A stretch of 64,000 bases of DNA from Diadophis punctatus similis (taxonomy: Eukaryota > Chordata > Lepidosauria > Squamata > Dipsadidae), in the NCBI GenBank assembly GCA_023053685.1, contig JALIGW010000026.1, forward strand, positions 2,696,742 through 2,760,741. The letters run 5' to 3'. Shown here in pieces: positions 1 to 28,551 of the stretch (position 1 is the stretch's first letter; every line of letters begins with the position of its first letter). The notes under the pieces were generated by a model that made no database searches, was not told the origin of the DNA, and worked only from the letters and a program-made list of their open reading frames with translations. Position numbers and translations under genes: made by a program.

Positions 1-299
1 TCACAACTGCCAATGTGCAACACCCACCGACGCACAATTTATTAAGCTTTTCGACCCGCGGTAGGCCAACCATGGATAACTCCAAGAAAAGAAAAGTTTC
101 AGAAGAAAACAGAACCTTTCATTCAACTATATATGCTAGTTTTGTGGCCACTCAGGAAATAGTCAGGCACGGGAAGAGTTTTGTGGCTCCCGAAGAAGCT
201 AACAATACCCCAAGCAAGACCTGCCAAACAAGATAACAGTAAATGATCTAACCATTAGGGCAGTAGAATCTGCAAGACCATTCCCAATAACACTAACAG

Positions 300-870
300 G
301 GCAAGCACTGGCACTGATGATGTTACCTAGTTGGGTAATGAAAGGTCTGCAAGAAAACAACCAAGCTCAGAGAGTACCAAGGACCCCGCAATCCTCCTCC
401 CCCTCCCTCTCCTCCTCCTCTCGGAAAACCCCCCTCCCTCCTGGCACTGATGATGTTACCTAGTTGGGCAATGAAATGTCCGCAAGAAAACAACCAAGCT
501 CAGAGAGTACCGAGGACCCCAACAGTCGTCCTCCTCCTCCTCCTCTTCCTCTTCCTCTTCCTCTTCCTCTTCCTCTTCCTCTTCCTCTTCCTCCTCCTCC
601 TCCTCCTCCTCCTCCTCCTCCTCCTCCTCCCTGTAATCTGCTCCTCCTCCACATACCCCACTTTCTTCTAGCACTGTTACTTAGTTGGGTAATGAGACAT
701 CTGCAAAAACCCCACCAAACTCAGAGAGCACCAAGAACCTCACAGTCCTCCTCCTCCTCTTCCAAACCCAACTCTGGTCTAGCACTGATGATGTTACCTA
801 GTTGGGTAATGAAATGTCCGCAAGAAAACAACCAAGCTCAGAGAGTACCAAGGACCCTTGCGATAAAGGA
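300..870 (+). repeat. Tandem copies of a dispersed repeat with CCT-rich spacers
   Basis: Four copies of a unit of about 75 bp starting GCACTGATGATGTTACCTAG and ending ACCAAGGACC lie near 311, 445, 670 and 783. The spacers are (TCC)n and (TTCCTC)n. The same unit recurs at 41605-41790 and inverted at 57125-57250. Family name unknown to me. Confidence 0.8.
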
Positions 871-1029
871 TTAAAAAAAGGAGGGGAACAGCCGAGGCCC
901 TGCTCTTAAGCACACCCCAAATCGGCAACAACGCTCGTGTATAACAAAACTGTGGCTGCTCGGTTCAGCAGGAGCCAGGGGAGATCCTGCCCCCACTTTG
1001 TCCTCCTCCTTCTCCCCCCCACCCCCAAA

Positions 1030-1300
1030 TAAAACAAGCCTACTTAAACAGCAGCCTAATTATGGATTTAGATGTCCAATTCGGAAAACGCCAACTGATC
1101 TGCGTTAATGAGATCTGAGGACTTAATACCTGCGTGTCCGCAATTATCTCTGTGGCTGGAGATTTGGTCTGCCAATCAAGAAATTACCTTTCGGTGTCTG
1201 AATGGTTCATTAAGCCTCCTTGGGAAGAGCAGGATGAGGGGCTTGAGGTGGACCGAGCGGAGAAGACTTAATCAACCATTCCCAAAGGATGGAAGTCCTC
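1030..1300. promoter_or_regulatory. Candidate conserved non-coding element upstream of BARHL1
   Basis: Unique, balanced-composition island between repeats. It holds TAATTATGGATTTA (1058-1071, overlapping TAATTA and a GGATTT Otx-like core), further TTAATG and AATTA cores, and CAATTATC. No coding frame makes sense. Conservation is guessed from texture only. Confidence 0.3.
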
Positions 1301-1479
1301 GGAGAGGTCGCATCTGAAGAGCAGAAAGCAGGAGTGAAAGAGAAGAGATGGCGAGATGCCTTCTTAACTCCTTCTGGTCCTTTGTAGCACTCCGAAGACC
1401 AGCGTGGTCAAGGGTTGAAGCAGGTGGAGTCCATGTTCTTTATCCTCCATCAAGCACAGAAATATCTGTGGAAATTCTC

Positions 1480-1665
1480 CAGGTCAAGGTGTTGTTGTTT
1501 TTTCAAAAGGCAAGTGGACTTTGGTTTTCCTCGAAGACGTTTCTCTCCTCATCCAAGAAGCTTCCTCAGTTCTGAAGTTCTGAAGAAGCTTCTTGGACGG
1601 CGAGAGAGATGTGTCTTCAAGGAGAAACGAAGTCCAGTTGCCTTTTGGAAAAAGCACCTTTGGGT
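1480..1665. mobile_element. Foldback (inverted-repeat) element, short copy
   Basis: Two arms meet near 1570: GAAGACGTTTCTCTCCTCAT with AAGAAGCTTCCTCAG, then GAAGAAGCTTCTTGGACGGC and GTGTCTTCAAGG. It belongs to the family of the long copy at 30489-30886. Non-coding. Confidence 0.7.
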
Positions 1666-2195
1666 TAAGCATGGAAGCCAGTTGGGCGAGTTGGCCCCTA
1701 AGATTGAGAAGTCAAACAAAGTCCATCTACATCACCACCACCACACACAAATCCTATTGGGCCAACGTGGTAGTTTTTGGTCCATAACCTTCCATGAAGA
1801 TCTGGCCTTCATCCTGCAGTGGATAGATTGAGATGTTGGTGGTGATGATGAAGATGATGTTTGTTCCCCAGTTTGATATTCCTCCGCACCCTTCCTGGCT
1901 GCTCTCATCCGAACAAGACCTCTAGGAGGAGTTTCCTCTTGAGATATTCTCAAGACCAAGAACCATGTATCAATACCCTACTTTCCTTTGCTCCATCCTT
2001 GGGCTCCAACTCTTTCCTTCATCCCCATGGAAGGATCTCAGGAAGGAAGTCCTCCTGGGGGGCTTTTTCCTACAGGGCAGAGCAGCCAAGGGGGCTGCTG
2101 AGGGATGGAGAGATGGGGAACAAACTCTTCTCTCTTCAACAACCATGTCCATCTTCCCTGGTTTGTTATCAATGTCCATAGACCATAGGTTCTAA

Positions 2196-2400
2196 TCTTG
2201 CCTTAGGCATGAATGCCAGCTGGGTGACTTTGGGCCAATCACCAGGAGACGGTGAGTTCTAGTCCCATCTCAGGCATGAAAGTAAACTGGGTGACTTTGG
2301 GCCAATCACCAGGAGACGGTGAGTTCTAGTCCCATCTCAGGCATGAAAGCCAGCTAGGTGATTTTGGGACAGTTCCTCCCTCTCAGCCCAACCCACCTCA
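2196..2400 (+). repeat. SINE-derived minisatellite, about 3 units
   Basis: Units of about 66 bp containing GGGTGACTTTGGGCCAATCA and CCAGGAGACGGTGAGTTCTA. The same unit, in reverse, forms arrays at 35575-35945 and 53795-54235. Confidence 0.8.
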
Positions 2401-2934
2401 TTTGGGTGGGTTGTTGTTGTGGGGAAAATAGGAGGAAGAAGGAGTATTAAATACATTTGCCACCTTGAGTTGTTTATATAGTATCAGTGGCATATTGCAG
2501 GAACACAAAACACTTCTAAATCTATTGGTCATTACTCGTGACTCTAGTGAAGGTAACACCTGTCAACCTTCTGGATCCAAAAAGTCATTTGATCTCTCTC
2601 TCCTCCCCCCAACCCACTCTCTCTCATCTTCTCTAGGTTGACCCACACCTCTCAACCTTCCCAGATCAGGCTTCATACAAGAAGGCGCTTGAGGTCTTCC
2701 ATTCAGAAGTTCCTGTGAGGATGGGGCCCCTGGCTCAAGGCCTTTATACCACAGCCTATTAAGAGGGAAGAAAGAAAGAAAGAGGAGAAGGCTGAACCAT
2801 GAAAATAAAACAAAATAAACCCAGAAGACTTAATTGCAGATTTCTATTTTAGGACTAGAGATTGGTTTGTTCACCTGATGATTAAACTTATTTTTAACCC
2901 AATGTTATATGGTCATGGTATATAAATTTAGAAC

Positions 2935-3375
2935 TATGTCGCCTTCGATCTGATCTAAATGTAGTTCATAAAATCATCTGCCACAACGTCCTACCTGTCA
3001 ATGAATACTTCAGCTTCAACCGCAACACACAAGCACACAATAGATACAAACTCAATGTAAACCGCTCCAAACTCGACTGCAGAAAATACGACTTCAGCAA
3101 CAGAGTGGTCAATGCCTGGAATGCACTACCTGGCTCTGTGGGTTCTTCCCCAAACCCCAAAAACTTTAACCTTAGACTGTCTACAGTCAGCCTCACCCCA
3201 TTTCTAAGAGGTCTGTAAGGGGCGTGCATAAGCGCACCACTGTGCCTACCATCCCTGTCCTAATGTCCTACTGTCCTCATTTATCTGTACTTTTTTGCTT
3301 TTGTTATGTTTATACAAACACCTACTATCTTGTACATGTTTGACAAATAAATAAATAAATAAAAAATAAAAATCA
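2935..3375 (+). mobile_element. Non-LTR retrotransposon 3' end (RT polyprotein C-terminus)
   Basis: Translates to DFSNRVVNAWNALPGS, then NPKNFNLRLSTVSLTPFLRG and a stop. A short 3' UTR and an AAAT-repeat tail follow. A second copy is at 42755-43110. The polyprotein end is of CR1/L3-like squamate LINE type; the clade is inferred. Confidence 0.75.
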
Positions 3376-3527
3376 TGGATCTCCGAGGGGTCAGAAGAGA
3401 ACAGGTTGAGAACCGCTGGGTGTTAGACCATCAATCCTTTGATAAAGGACTTTCAAATGACCTCCTTAAGACCTGTTAAACGTGGTCAGCAAATCAACTG
3501 GGGGGGGGCTTGTAAATGCCCTTAAAC

Positions 3528-3662
3528 CAGGGGTAGGCAAAGTTGGCTCTTCTATGACTCGTGGACTTCAACTCCCAGACTTTCTGAGCCAATCATGCTA
3601 GCTCAGGAATTCTGGGAGTTGAAGTCCACGAGTCATAGAAGAGCCAACTTTGCCTACCCCTG
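3528..3662. mobile_element. hAT-type MITE, near-perfect palindrome
   Basis: CAGGGGTAGGCAAAGTTGGC at the left is the exact inverse of the right end. Arms of about 52 bp enclose a loop of about 30 bp. Flanking 8-mers ccttaaac and ccctaaac match at 7 of 8 positions, fitting a hAT target duplication. Confidence 0.85.
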
Positions 3663-4036
3663 CCCTAAACTATAAACTCGAGTTTGCCTCACACACACAC
3701 TCACACACCAAACCACAACTTGTCAAGCTTGTCAACGATGTGCCAACGCAGCTTGAACGTTGTATGAATGCAGGAAGTCAAGATCAGATGACACGACTTC
3801 CAATATTGGATTCTTCCATGCTATGTAAAAGAGCCTCTTTTTTTTTTTTTTTGAAATCACATCATGTAGCCTTATCTTCTTCTTCTTCTTCTGAATGTGT
3901 TTTCCGCTTCCCTTCTTCTTTTGGCATGGATGCTTCTTATCTTAGAGTGACACCCACTGGCAATTTTGAGAGCCTTGTGAAGACCGAGTCCTTCCGATCT
4001 CCAGTCTTCTTGGGAAGTGAGAAGAAGCAATCTAGC

Positions 4037-4636
4037 TCAGTGGTTCCCAATCTTTTTGTGATCGAGTACCACTTGGAGGTCCCGTACAGTCGCCGCGCAC
4101 CACCTGGTTCCAGAGAAACTAAATTCGATCAGATATCACTTTATTTCCATAATTGTACAAGTAGAACACGCAAACCAACTACGAAAATAATAAGTATATA
4201 AGCATACAAAATAATAATAAAAATAGTAACATACACACTGAGATGCAGTAATGAATATCAAAGGGTAACTTGAGTCAAGAGAACATAGTGCTAACAATAA
4301 CAGAGTGAGATTAACCTTAGCTCAAGAGCTCGCTACGATGCGCACCTTCTCGCAAGGGTTCTACTGCGCGACTGCTGAGAGTTCAGAACAGTCACCGTTC
4401 CTTTTTTGGCCCCGCGCATCCAGCAACTGGATTCTCGGGCCGCTGGGACCAGGTGGGTGGCGTGTGGCAACAGTTGCAAATCGTTGCCAGATTATCTTGT
4501 GTTAGGCAGTAAACATTTTTGTGAAGTAAAAAATAACTAACTAAAAATCGTTCATGACCCCAAAAGTGTTCACGTACCACCTGGAAGGCCCTCGCGTACC
4601 ACTAGTGGTACACGTACCACAGGTTGGGAACCACTG
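4037..4636. mobile_element. Non-autonomous hAT transposon, 600 bp, intact ends
   Basis: Ends CAGTGGTTCCCAATC and GGTTGGGAACCACTG are inverted repeats. The 8 bases atctagct stand directly on both sides (4029-4036 and 4637-4644), a perfect target duplication. There is no transposase frame. Subterminal GTACCAC repeats occur at the right end. Confidence 0.92.
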
Positions 4637-5417
4637 ATCTAGCTAAACCAAAACTTCCTCTCGACCTTCCTCTTTTTCCTCTCTTGGTTCCTTCCTTCAC
4701 GCTGAGGGTTTTCGACTTCTCTTCCCCCACCTCCTTCCCCCCCCCATGTAAAATTCTCCAACAGTTGAACATATCAAAACAAATTAAAGTGATCTCTGAA
4801 ACTGGGAGAGACACATCCGAAGATTTGAGGAGCATCTTCCTCGTCTTTCTTGAGAAGGAGGACCAGAACGAAAGGGACTTTGCAAGTTTGAATGGCTAGT
4901 ATGTTGTGTACTTGTAGGGCATACCACAGGTAAAAAGTTCTGCCTTTTCAAATGGTCCAAGAAGTTGTTTGAAAGCCGGAAGACGACTTGACAGTCCTTG
5001 TCGATACTATTGGCGTAAAACACTTTCCTAGGCTTTTGAACCTAAATCCGTTGAAATATAGAGATCAGAATGCCAAAATATGGAATTGGAATGTGAGGTC
5101 CAGTCCTGTTCAGGTATTCAACTCATTGCGTAACCTTTGGGTTGTTTTTTTGGAGAAGAAGGGAGGGAGGAAATTGGAAGAAGGGGAAGAAGAGAAAGGA
5201 AGGAAGGAATTTAGAAGAAAAGGAAGGAAGAAAAAGGAAGAAAAGGGAAAGAAAGAAATTGGAAGAAGAAAGGAGGGAGGGAAGGAAGGAAGTTGGAAGG
5301 AAGGAAGGAAGGAGAAAAGGGAAAGAGAGAAAGAATGAAAAGAAGGAAGCAAGCAAGCAACAGCAATAGTTTCCCTCCTTGGCTTGTGCTGGTAACGTTC
5401 CTACTGTGAAGAATAGC

Positions 5418-5662
5418 AATAGCAACAGCCCTTAGACTTATATACCGCTTTACAGTGCTTTACAGCCCTCTCTAAGCGGTTTTACAGAGTCAGCCTCTTG
5501 CCCCCAACAATCGGGGTCCTCATTTTACCCACCTCGGAAGGACGGAAGGCTGAGTCAACCTTGAGCCTGGTGAGATTCGAGCTGCCAAGTTGCAGGCAGC
5601 CGGCAGGCAGCAGAAGTAGCCTGCAGTACTGCACTCTAACCACTGCGCCACCGCGGCTCATG
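5418..5662 (-). mobile_element. tRNA-derived SINE (Sauria type)
   Basis: On the minus strand: GAGCCGCGGTGGCGCAGTGG (A box), TCGAATCTCACC (B box), the GTTGACTCAGCCTTCCGTCC body, GGTATATAAG and a (TTGCTA)n tail. Confidence 0.85.
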
Positions 5663-6194
5663 GCATATAAATGGGTAAACTCAGACTAGCAAAACACAAT
5701 TAAAGCTGAACTTAAGATCCTATCAACATTTCTGCAGGAAAAGAAAGACTGTTGAACAGTATCGAGAGGAATGCATTCCTGTTCATTAGCATTTAGGGTG
5801 GGGGGTGGAGGAAAAACAAGTTTGAATATTTTCTAACCTCCAGGCTATCTCTGCATGGTGGGGCAGAGAATCCCAACAGGCTAATTGTGAGGTTGTCAAT
5901 TGTGAGATTGATTGTTATATTATGATAATGCGGCGCAGCAGCACAACACAATGTGAAATCTGCTCGGTGAGATACACGGAAGGTTCAGTTCTTTCCATCT
6001 GGGGATTCCTAAACTGTTCTAAATTATAGGGATTTCTGCAATTACAGGTCATCGCAATATGATTTTGATCGGTGTTGAATGAGACCACAATCACAGGACA
6101 TGGAATTACACAGCTGGAAGGGACCTCGGAAGTCATCAAATCCAACCCCCTGCTCGTGTCGAAGAGTCTATACCATTCCAGACAAACGGCTGTC

Positions 6195-6480
6195 CCATCC
6201 CCTTGTTCACGTGATCAAAATTCAGACGCTCGGCAATTGACTCATATTTATGACGGTTGCAGCCTCAAGAGTCAACTTTGCAACTTTCGGACATGCAAAG
6301 TCAATGGAGAAGCCAGATTCCTTTAATCAAGTTACTAACTTAACAACGGCAAGGATTCACTTAACAACTGCAATTGCAAGAAAAGTAACAAATTAGGGCA
6401 AAAGTCACTTAACAAATGTTTCACTTAGCAACAGAAATTTGGGGCTCAATTGTGGTCATAAGTCAAGGACTACCTGTACC
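6195..6480 (+). mobile_element. TIR element TIR-A (CAGGTAGTCCTCGACTTA family), 5'-truncated
   Basis: Body phrases CACGTGATCAAAATTCAGAC, TATTTATGACGGTTGCAG and CACTTAACAACTGC, then the terminus GTCAAGGACTACCTGTA. Non-coding. Confidence 0.8.
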
Positions 6481-6757
6481 TAAACTCAGAGCAAATCTCA
6501 CTCAAGCCCTCCCTTCCATCTTGTGGATAGCTATCATTTGGGGGTGGTAATAATTGGGCCCGCCACTAGAGGGCACCAAGAAAGCCAGTTTTCTGTGTCT
6601 CTCTGCTGCCTTCTGGTGGCCCGATTGCAATTAGCTCTAAGTCGGAGTGGAATGGATTTGCAGAGGAAAAATTGCAGACTACAGGAACCAGGAGCATTGC
6701 TCAGGTGACCCTGAGGACATAAATAAACCTTCAAATGCTTCAAGGACCCTCTAAAAC

Positions 6758-7300
6758 AGGGGTTCCCAAGCAGGGAACCTTGTGGGTGCGAGACGATATT
6801 CCAGGGGGTGCGAAAACCTGGGTTTAGAAGTTTCAAAATTATAGTGTATATGTATAATTATATGCATATAATTATTTATTCTTTTAAAGGGTGTGAGACA
6901 GTAGTGCGTTCTAAAACCCTTTACTACCGGTTCGCGTGTGTGCTCGCGAGTGAGCACGACACTTCTGAGCATGCACAGAAGCGTCCCGGGCGGGTGGGTG
7001 CACTTACTTTTGCTACCAATTCGGAGATGCTTCTGCGCATGTGCAGATTGTCCGTGAAGACGTCTGGGTGGGTGGGCGGAGCCTCCTACCATCACCTCTA
7101 CCAGTTCTCCCGAACCGGTGCGAACCGGTATAGCAACGCACTACTGCTCCGCACCCCTAAACGCTTCTAATATATTCTCACACCAGCGGTGGGTTGCTCC
7201 CGGTTCGGACCAGTTCTTAGAACCAGATAAGCGCTGGTGGCGGGAGGCTTCACCCACCCGCCCGGGGATGCCTCTGCGCATGCATAGAAGCGTCAAGCTC
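6758..7300. mobile_element. Overlapping hAT-type fragments
   Basis: CAGGGGTTCCCAAGC opens at 6758. At 6899-7146 lies an element with ends CAGTAGTGCGTT and AACGCACTACTG; at 7184 a third starts CAGCGGTGGGTTGC and lacks its right end. All carry ACCGGTTCG and GCGCATG motifs of family hAT-B. Confidence 0.65.
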
Positions 7301-7859
7301 ACTTGCAAGACTTCCAAAGGCACCCTGACTTCTAGTTTGCAAAAATGCTAGAAAAGGAGAGAGAGAGAGAGAGTGTGAGAGAGAGAGAGAGAGATTTCAC
7401 CAGTTCGAATTCCACTAAATGCCACATGAGGAGCATTTGCACAACCCACATAACCGTGGTGGTGACCGTACCCATTTTCTACATTTGCATAAGGCACACA
7501 ACCCTAAATTAAAGCAGCTCAACAAGAGTGAGGGTTGCTCGCCTGTTCTTTTTCTTTTTACACTTTTTTTGTTGAGCGAAAAGCGTAAGAGGAGAATCAG
7601 GTCAGTTTAGAAACTTTAGTTGGGGGTCTGGCTTTGGTCCCGCCTCTCTCTCTTCCTCCCCCCCCGCAACAGCTCTCCTCCCCCCTCCACACACCCCAGT
7701 TGTTCTCTGACAGCTTGCAACCGGCCTTGACTTCAGATGGGAGCTGTGCAAACTCCCGCAGGGAAAAGCACCTTCCCGGGCCCCGCTTACAAGCTGCTGA
7801 GTCAAAAGGAAGTCTTAAGGAGGAGGTGCGGGAGGGCTGGCAGGAGGGGGGCAGGGAGT

Positions 7860-7881
7860 AGGGGGGGAGAGGGAGAGAAAG

Positions 7882-7970
<89 letters not shown>

Positions 7971-8460
7971 ATTGTTTGCAAAGGGAAAGAGACGAAGATG
8001 GGGGGAAGGCAGGAGAGAAGGGAAAGAGAGGGAGAGGAAAAGGTAGGAAAAGAGGTAGGGCAGAATGAAAGAGAAGAAAAAGGGATTGGAAGAAAGTAGA
8101 AAAAAGGAAATGAGAAAGGGAGAGGGGAAGGGAGGGAGGAAGGAAGGGAAGGGAAGGGAAGGGAAGGGAAGGGAAGGGAAGGGAAGGAAGGAAGGAAGGA
8201 AGGAAGGAAGGAAGGAAGGAAGGAAGGAAGGAAGGAAGGAAGGAAGGAAGGAAGGAAGGAAGGAAGGAAGGAAGGAAGGAAGGAAGGAAGGAAAACAATT
8301 CCAAGAAGACAGTAATGATCACAGCCGTCCAAAGCAAGTTAATATAGAACTTACTTATTTCATTGCCTGCCTTCCTTCCTTCCTTCCTTCCTTCCTTCCT
8401 TCCTTCCTTCCTTCCCTTCCTTCCTTCCTTCCTTCCCTCCCTCCCTCCCTCCCTACCATC
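7860..8460. repeat. (GA)n, (GGGAA)n, (GGAA)n then (TTCC)n
   Basis: GA runs to about 7966, GGGAA at 8143-8187, GGAA at 8187-8292, then after about 80 unique bases TTCC at 8370-8455. The GGAA and TTCC runs are inverted and could pair. Long ORFs here are pure repeat. Confidence 0.95.
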
Positions 8461-9297
8461 ATTCTTTTTCTCGTTCCCTCATAATCTTTCTCTTACTCTC
8501 TTTCAATCTTCCGCATTTTATCTCTCTTAATCCTCCCTTCCTTCCTTTCCTTTCTCCTTCCATTCTTTCTCTCATTCACCGTCATCATCATTCTCTTTCT
8601 TTCAATCTTCTGTATTTTTATCTCCTTCCTTCCTTCCTTCCTTCCTCCTTTCTTTCTTTCTTTCTTTTCTACCTCCCTTCTTCCTTTCCTCTCTCCCTTC
8701 CTTCCCAGCCTTACCTCCACCTTCCCCAAAAGAGTGAGGGGCTTCAAGCAAGACAGATTTTGCCCACTTCAGTGACAAAAAATTCCCATGGGAGGGGGGA
8801 TTCCTCTTGGGGGCTTTCACGGTTCCCAAAGAAGACAATTTCTAACAAAACTGTGGAGCGACAGACCCAGCTGGGGGGGAGGGAAATAAAATACCCTCAC
8901 CCTAAAAAAGGAAGGGGCTGAAAGACCCCTCCCCTAAGTCTTATTAATTTTTAGTAGGTGTCTTCTCTTGTCACTGCCACTTAATTCAAAATTCTCTGGA
9001 CGGTTTTTACAATAACAATGACAACAAACGACCCCGTATTATCCTTGCAGGCTTGTGAATTGAATTGAAATCCTTCAGGGCAGGGGGGGGGCTTTGCTTT
9101 GGGTTTAGGAGACACTTTGGAGGGTCCTAAAAACCAGCCCTCTTGCTACGGGTGTGTGTTTTGCAGTGTGTGTCGTTGTGCATAAGGAAGATTGGATGAA
9201 GAGAAGGGTGATCTGAGTGTGTGTGTGTCTTTTTTTCTTTTTCTTTTTTAAAAAGGGGACAATTTGTGCCTGAAGGCTGCAGAAAATCCACCCTAAT

Positions 9298-9464
9298 CTT
9301 TCTTCTTCTTCTTCTTCTTCTTCTTCTTCTTCTTCTTCTTCTTCTTCTTCTTCTTCTTCTTCTTCTTCTTCTTCTTCTTCTTCTTCTTCTTCTTCTTCTT
9401 CTTCTTCTTCTTCTTCTTCTTCTTCTTCTTCTTCTTCTTCTTCTTCTTCTTCTTCTTCTTCTTC
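9298..9464 (+). repeat. (TTC)n, about 55 units
   Basis: Uninterrupted triplet array of about 167 bp; a pure homopurine/homopyrimidine tract. Confidence 0.97.
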
Positions 9465-9599
9465 CCCCACTAGAGCCAGATATCTAGACTTGACTGGGCA
9501 TTTTGGCCCACCTTATTATTATTTCAGTTTTCTTGTGGCTGCCCAACTCCAGGGCTCTTTTCCCCCCTAACTTCTCTCTACTCTTGAGTATTATTTCAT

Positions 9600-10830
<1,231 letters not shown>

Positions 10831-11799
10831 CTTTTTCCTTCTTTCCTTTCCTTCTCTTCCATTTACTCCTGAGTAAAACCTTCTTTCCATCTCAATACTG
10901 GCTTCAGGTCTTTGAAAACCCCAGAGCCAAAATTAGCTTTACAAAAACCATCCTTTTTCTGGGGTCTCGTACTGGAGACGCCTTCCTTAAGGAGGGGGCT
11001 TTATATTTTTTTTCACTGGTTTGGGCCCCTGGTCCAAGGCACAATGGTCTCAATGCGCTGTAACCGACAGATCACTATGCCCAAAATTCGGGTTGAGAAA
11101 TCAAATTTCTGGCTTGTTGATGTGGGTTGCCTGCAGACGTTCAACACTGGGGTCAAATGCCCGGGTTTATTTGCTTTTAAAGATTCTTTTTGAAATATTG
11201 CCAAGTGAGAGGAGGGGTGAGTGATGCCTAGTAGATGCCATAGGAGAATTTTTATCTGAATTGATGTGTCGTTTAATTGTTGTGTAAAGGGTCCTTGGGT
11301 GAAACCTGAATTTCACATTAAATTCTGTTGAACTTTACTTGCAAGTCAACAAAGAGGCTTTTCCTAAAAGAAGGGGCTTTAAAATTCCGAGAAAAATCGT
11401 GATTGGTTTTGGGTTTTTTTGTTAAATAGGATAAAGAAAGGCAAGGATGGATGGGTGTAGAAGAGAAGGCTTGTATACGGAGGAGAGAAATGAAATGCTG
11501 TTTTGCTAGAACAATTTCAAAGTTTCCTTTCTCGCATTTTTAATCTTCGCTGGTCTTCCCAGCATTTTTCTCCCCTTCATATTTTCCCTTTTAAAAAAAC
11601 ACTGCAAAGATGTTTATCGTCGGGTGCTGTAAGGCTTTTTATAACAATCTAGCTTTCGTTGTCAGGGCTAAGAGAGAAAATGACCTCACTTTTCGAGAAC
11701 TAAACACGGGTGGCTTAAAACGGTGCCCCCCGTTTTCAAGCACACCCCCAAAGCAGTTTCTCCTCTTCTTCTGCCTTTCCCCTCGCCTCCCACCCCACA

Positions 11800-13186
11800 T
11801 TGCTAATAACCCCATTTAAAACTTCATCAGCGCTGTAATGATAGCAAACAGAGCAGCAATTGCCTGTTAACAGTCGGATCTTGCGCTGTAATTAATTCAA
11901 TGTCTGTTTTAATCAAACCGAGGAGCGATCAAGTTTTCTTAGTCCGGGTGGCACGCGTGACGTCACCCTAAAAGACAGCCGGCCAATCCGGAGGGGGCCT
12001 GCGGGGCACGTGGGCTCGGGATCTCGGTTAAAATTAAAAAAAAACACCCAGAACCACAGGGGAAAGATAGAGGAGGTGTAGAAGAAAAAGAAAAGAAATT
12101 GCAAACGAAAGTCGCACGCGAGGCTTGGCGGGACAACGAGGGGGCCGCCTCCGGAGCTGTCCTTGGTGCTGAAACGGCGCGCCGAGGCCGTTTCGCCCCG
12201 AAATCTTCCTTCCCCACCCCTCCGAGCGATCGCTCCCGAAGGATCCCGCAGGATCATGGGAGGAGACGAAGCGGACACCCCCCTCGTCCGCTACTTCGAG
12301 CGTTTTCAAAGGTGCTGATAATTCTCACTGTATTAAGGGGCTTTTGAGCGTTGATGTCCCGGGCTGTTAGGTTCATTTGGATTGGGCGCTGTCCATAGTA
12401 CTGGGGGAAAAAACTCAACTTCCTTCCTACCTTTTCTCTCCCCCCCCTCCCACGCCCCATCAGACCTCTTTCTCCATTCCCCCCCCCCATTTCTTGAGGT
12501 TGGGCTTCATTCACGTTGGGCTGTTGTGAAAGTTTGCTTTCATCACTATGCTGGGTTTTGGAGACAGATTGGATCGGACTTGACTTCGTCTTTGATTTAG
12601 ATCTGGGAGGATTGAGGGGTATTCAGGACCAGAGGTTGTGATGGGACAATTCACAGCCGAGGAAACCTTGCAGCGTTTATGGGAGAAGGTTGAACTCAAT
12701 GCGATCCAACCGCCCAGTACGCAGAAATGGACAGACAGCCGCCTCAACAGCTTGAATGGTTTAAGTGGTTTCCTCAACCTTGGGAGAGTAAACCCCTTTT
12801 GAACCCCGGAGTAAGTCAACAGCGGTATAAGTTACGGCTGGAATTTAAGGCATGCTTAACTGCAAATAAACCTTGTTGAATCCAATGGGTTTATTCTTCT
12901 TGCAAAGCCGTCTGATTAACGTGTAGTACCAACTCAACTCAGACCCTTCCTTTTTTCCCTTGCCTTTTGACATTTTTCCTTCCCTTTTTCTCTTCCCGCT
13001 GCAGCCAATTTGGACGCTGATCGCGGCCCCCACTCCGCCTCCCCCCACCCCACAAAGTTGGATGTTAAATGCGGGCCAGGAACTGTGGTGTTTAACGCGG
13101 TGCAAGCGTGCCTCTCCTTCGGCTTTTTCCCCTTCCCTCTCTCCCCCTCCATAACCTCGGCGGGTTAATGCCATCCTGAACGCACC
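11800..13186 (+). promoter_or_regulatory. Probable BARHL1 promoter and 5' leader (CpG-rich)
   Basis: GC and CpG content rise from about 11940 towards the start codon after a long AT-rich, repeat-rich stretch. Visible motifs are TAATTAATT near 11892, a perfect CRE palindrome TGACGTCA at 11958-11965, CCAAT at 11983-11987, E-box CACGTG at 12007-12012, and an A-rich run at 12030-12048. No TATA box is convincing and no transcription start can be fixed. The segment 11820-11935 is unique, AT-rich and full of TAAT cores, so it may be a conserved proximal element. ORFs here on either strand have no family resemblance. Confidence 0.55.
13168..13179 (+). promoter_or_regulatory. Minimal upstream ORF just before the BARHL1 start
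   Basis: ATG-CCA-TCC-TGA sits in another frame and ends 7 bases before the BARHL1 ATG. If transcribed it is a 3-residue uORF. Its Kozak context is weaker (t at -3) than that of the main start. Any translational effect is inference. Confidence 0.4.

Positions 13187-28551
<15,365 letters not shown>

Noticed and set aside
7597..8484. Long ORFs rich in Ser/Leu/Phe/Pro or Lys/Arg/Glu/Gly
   Set aside because: They are translations of GA, GGAA and TTCC microsatellites. The same applies at 9105-9487, 15723-16487, 19737-20154, 26364-26831, 35916-36557, 51511-52312 and 59173-59723.
11913..12347. ORFs on both strands over the promoter
   Set aside because: CpG-rich sequence keeps frames open by chance; no family resemblance.
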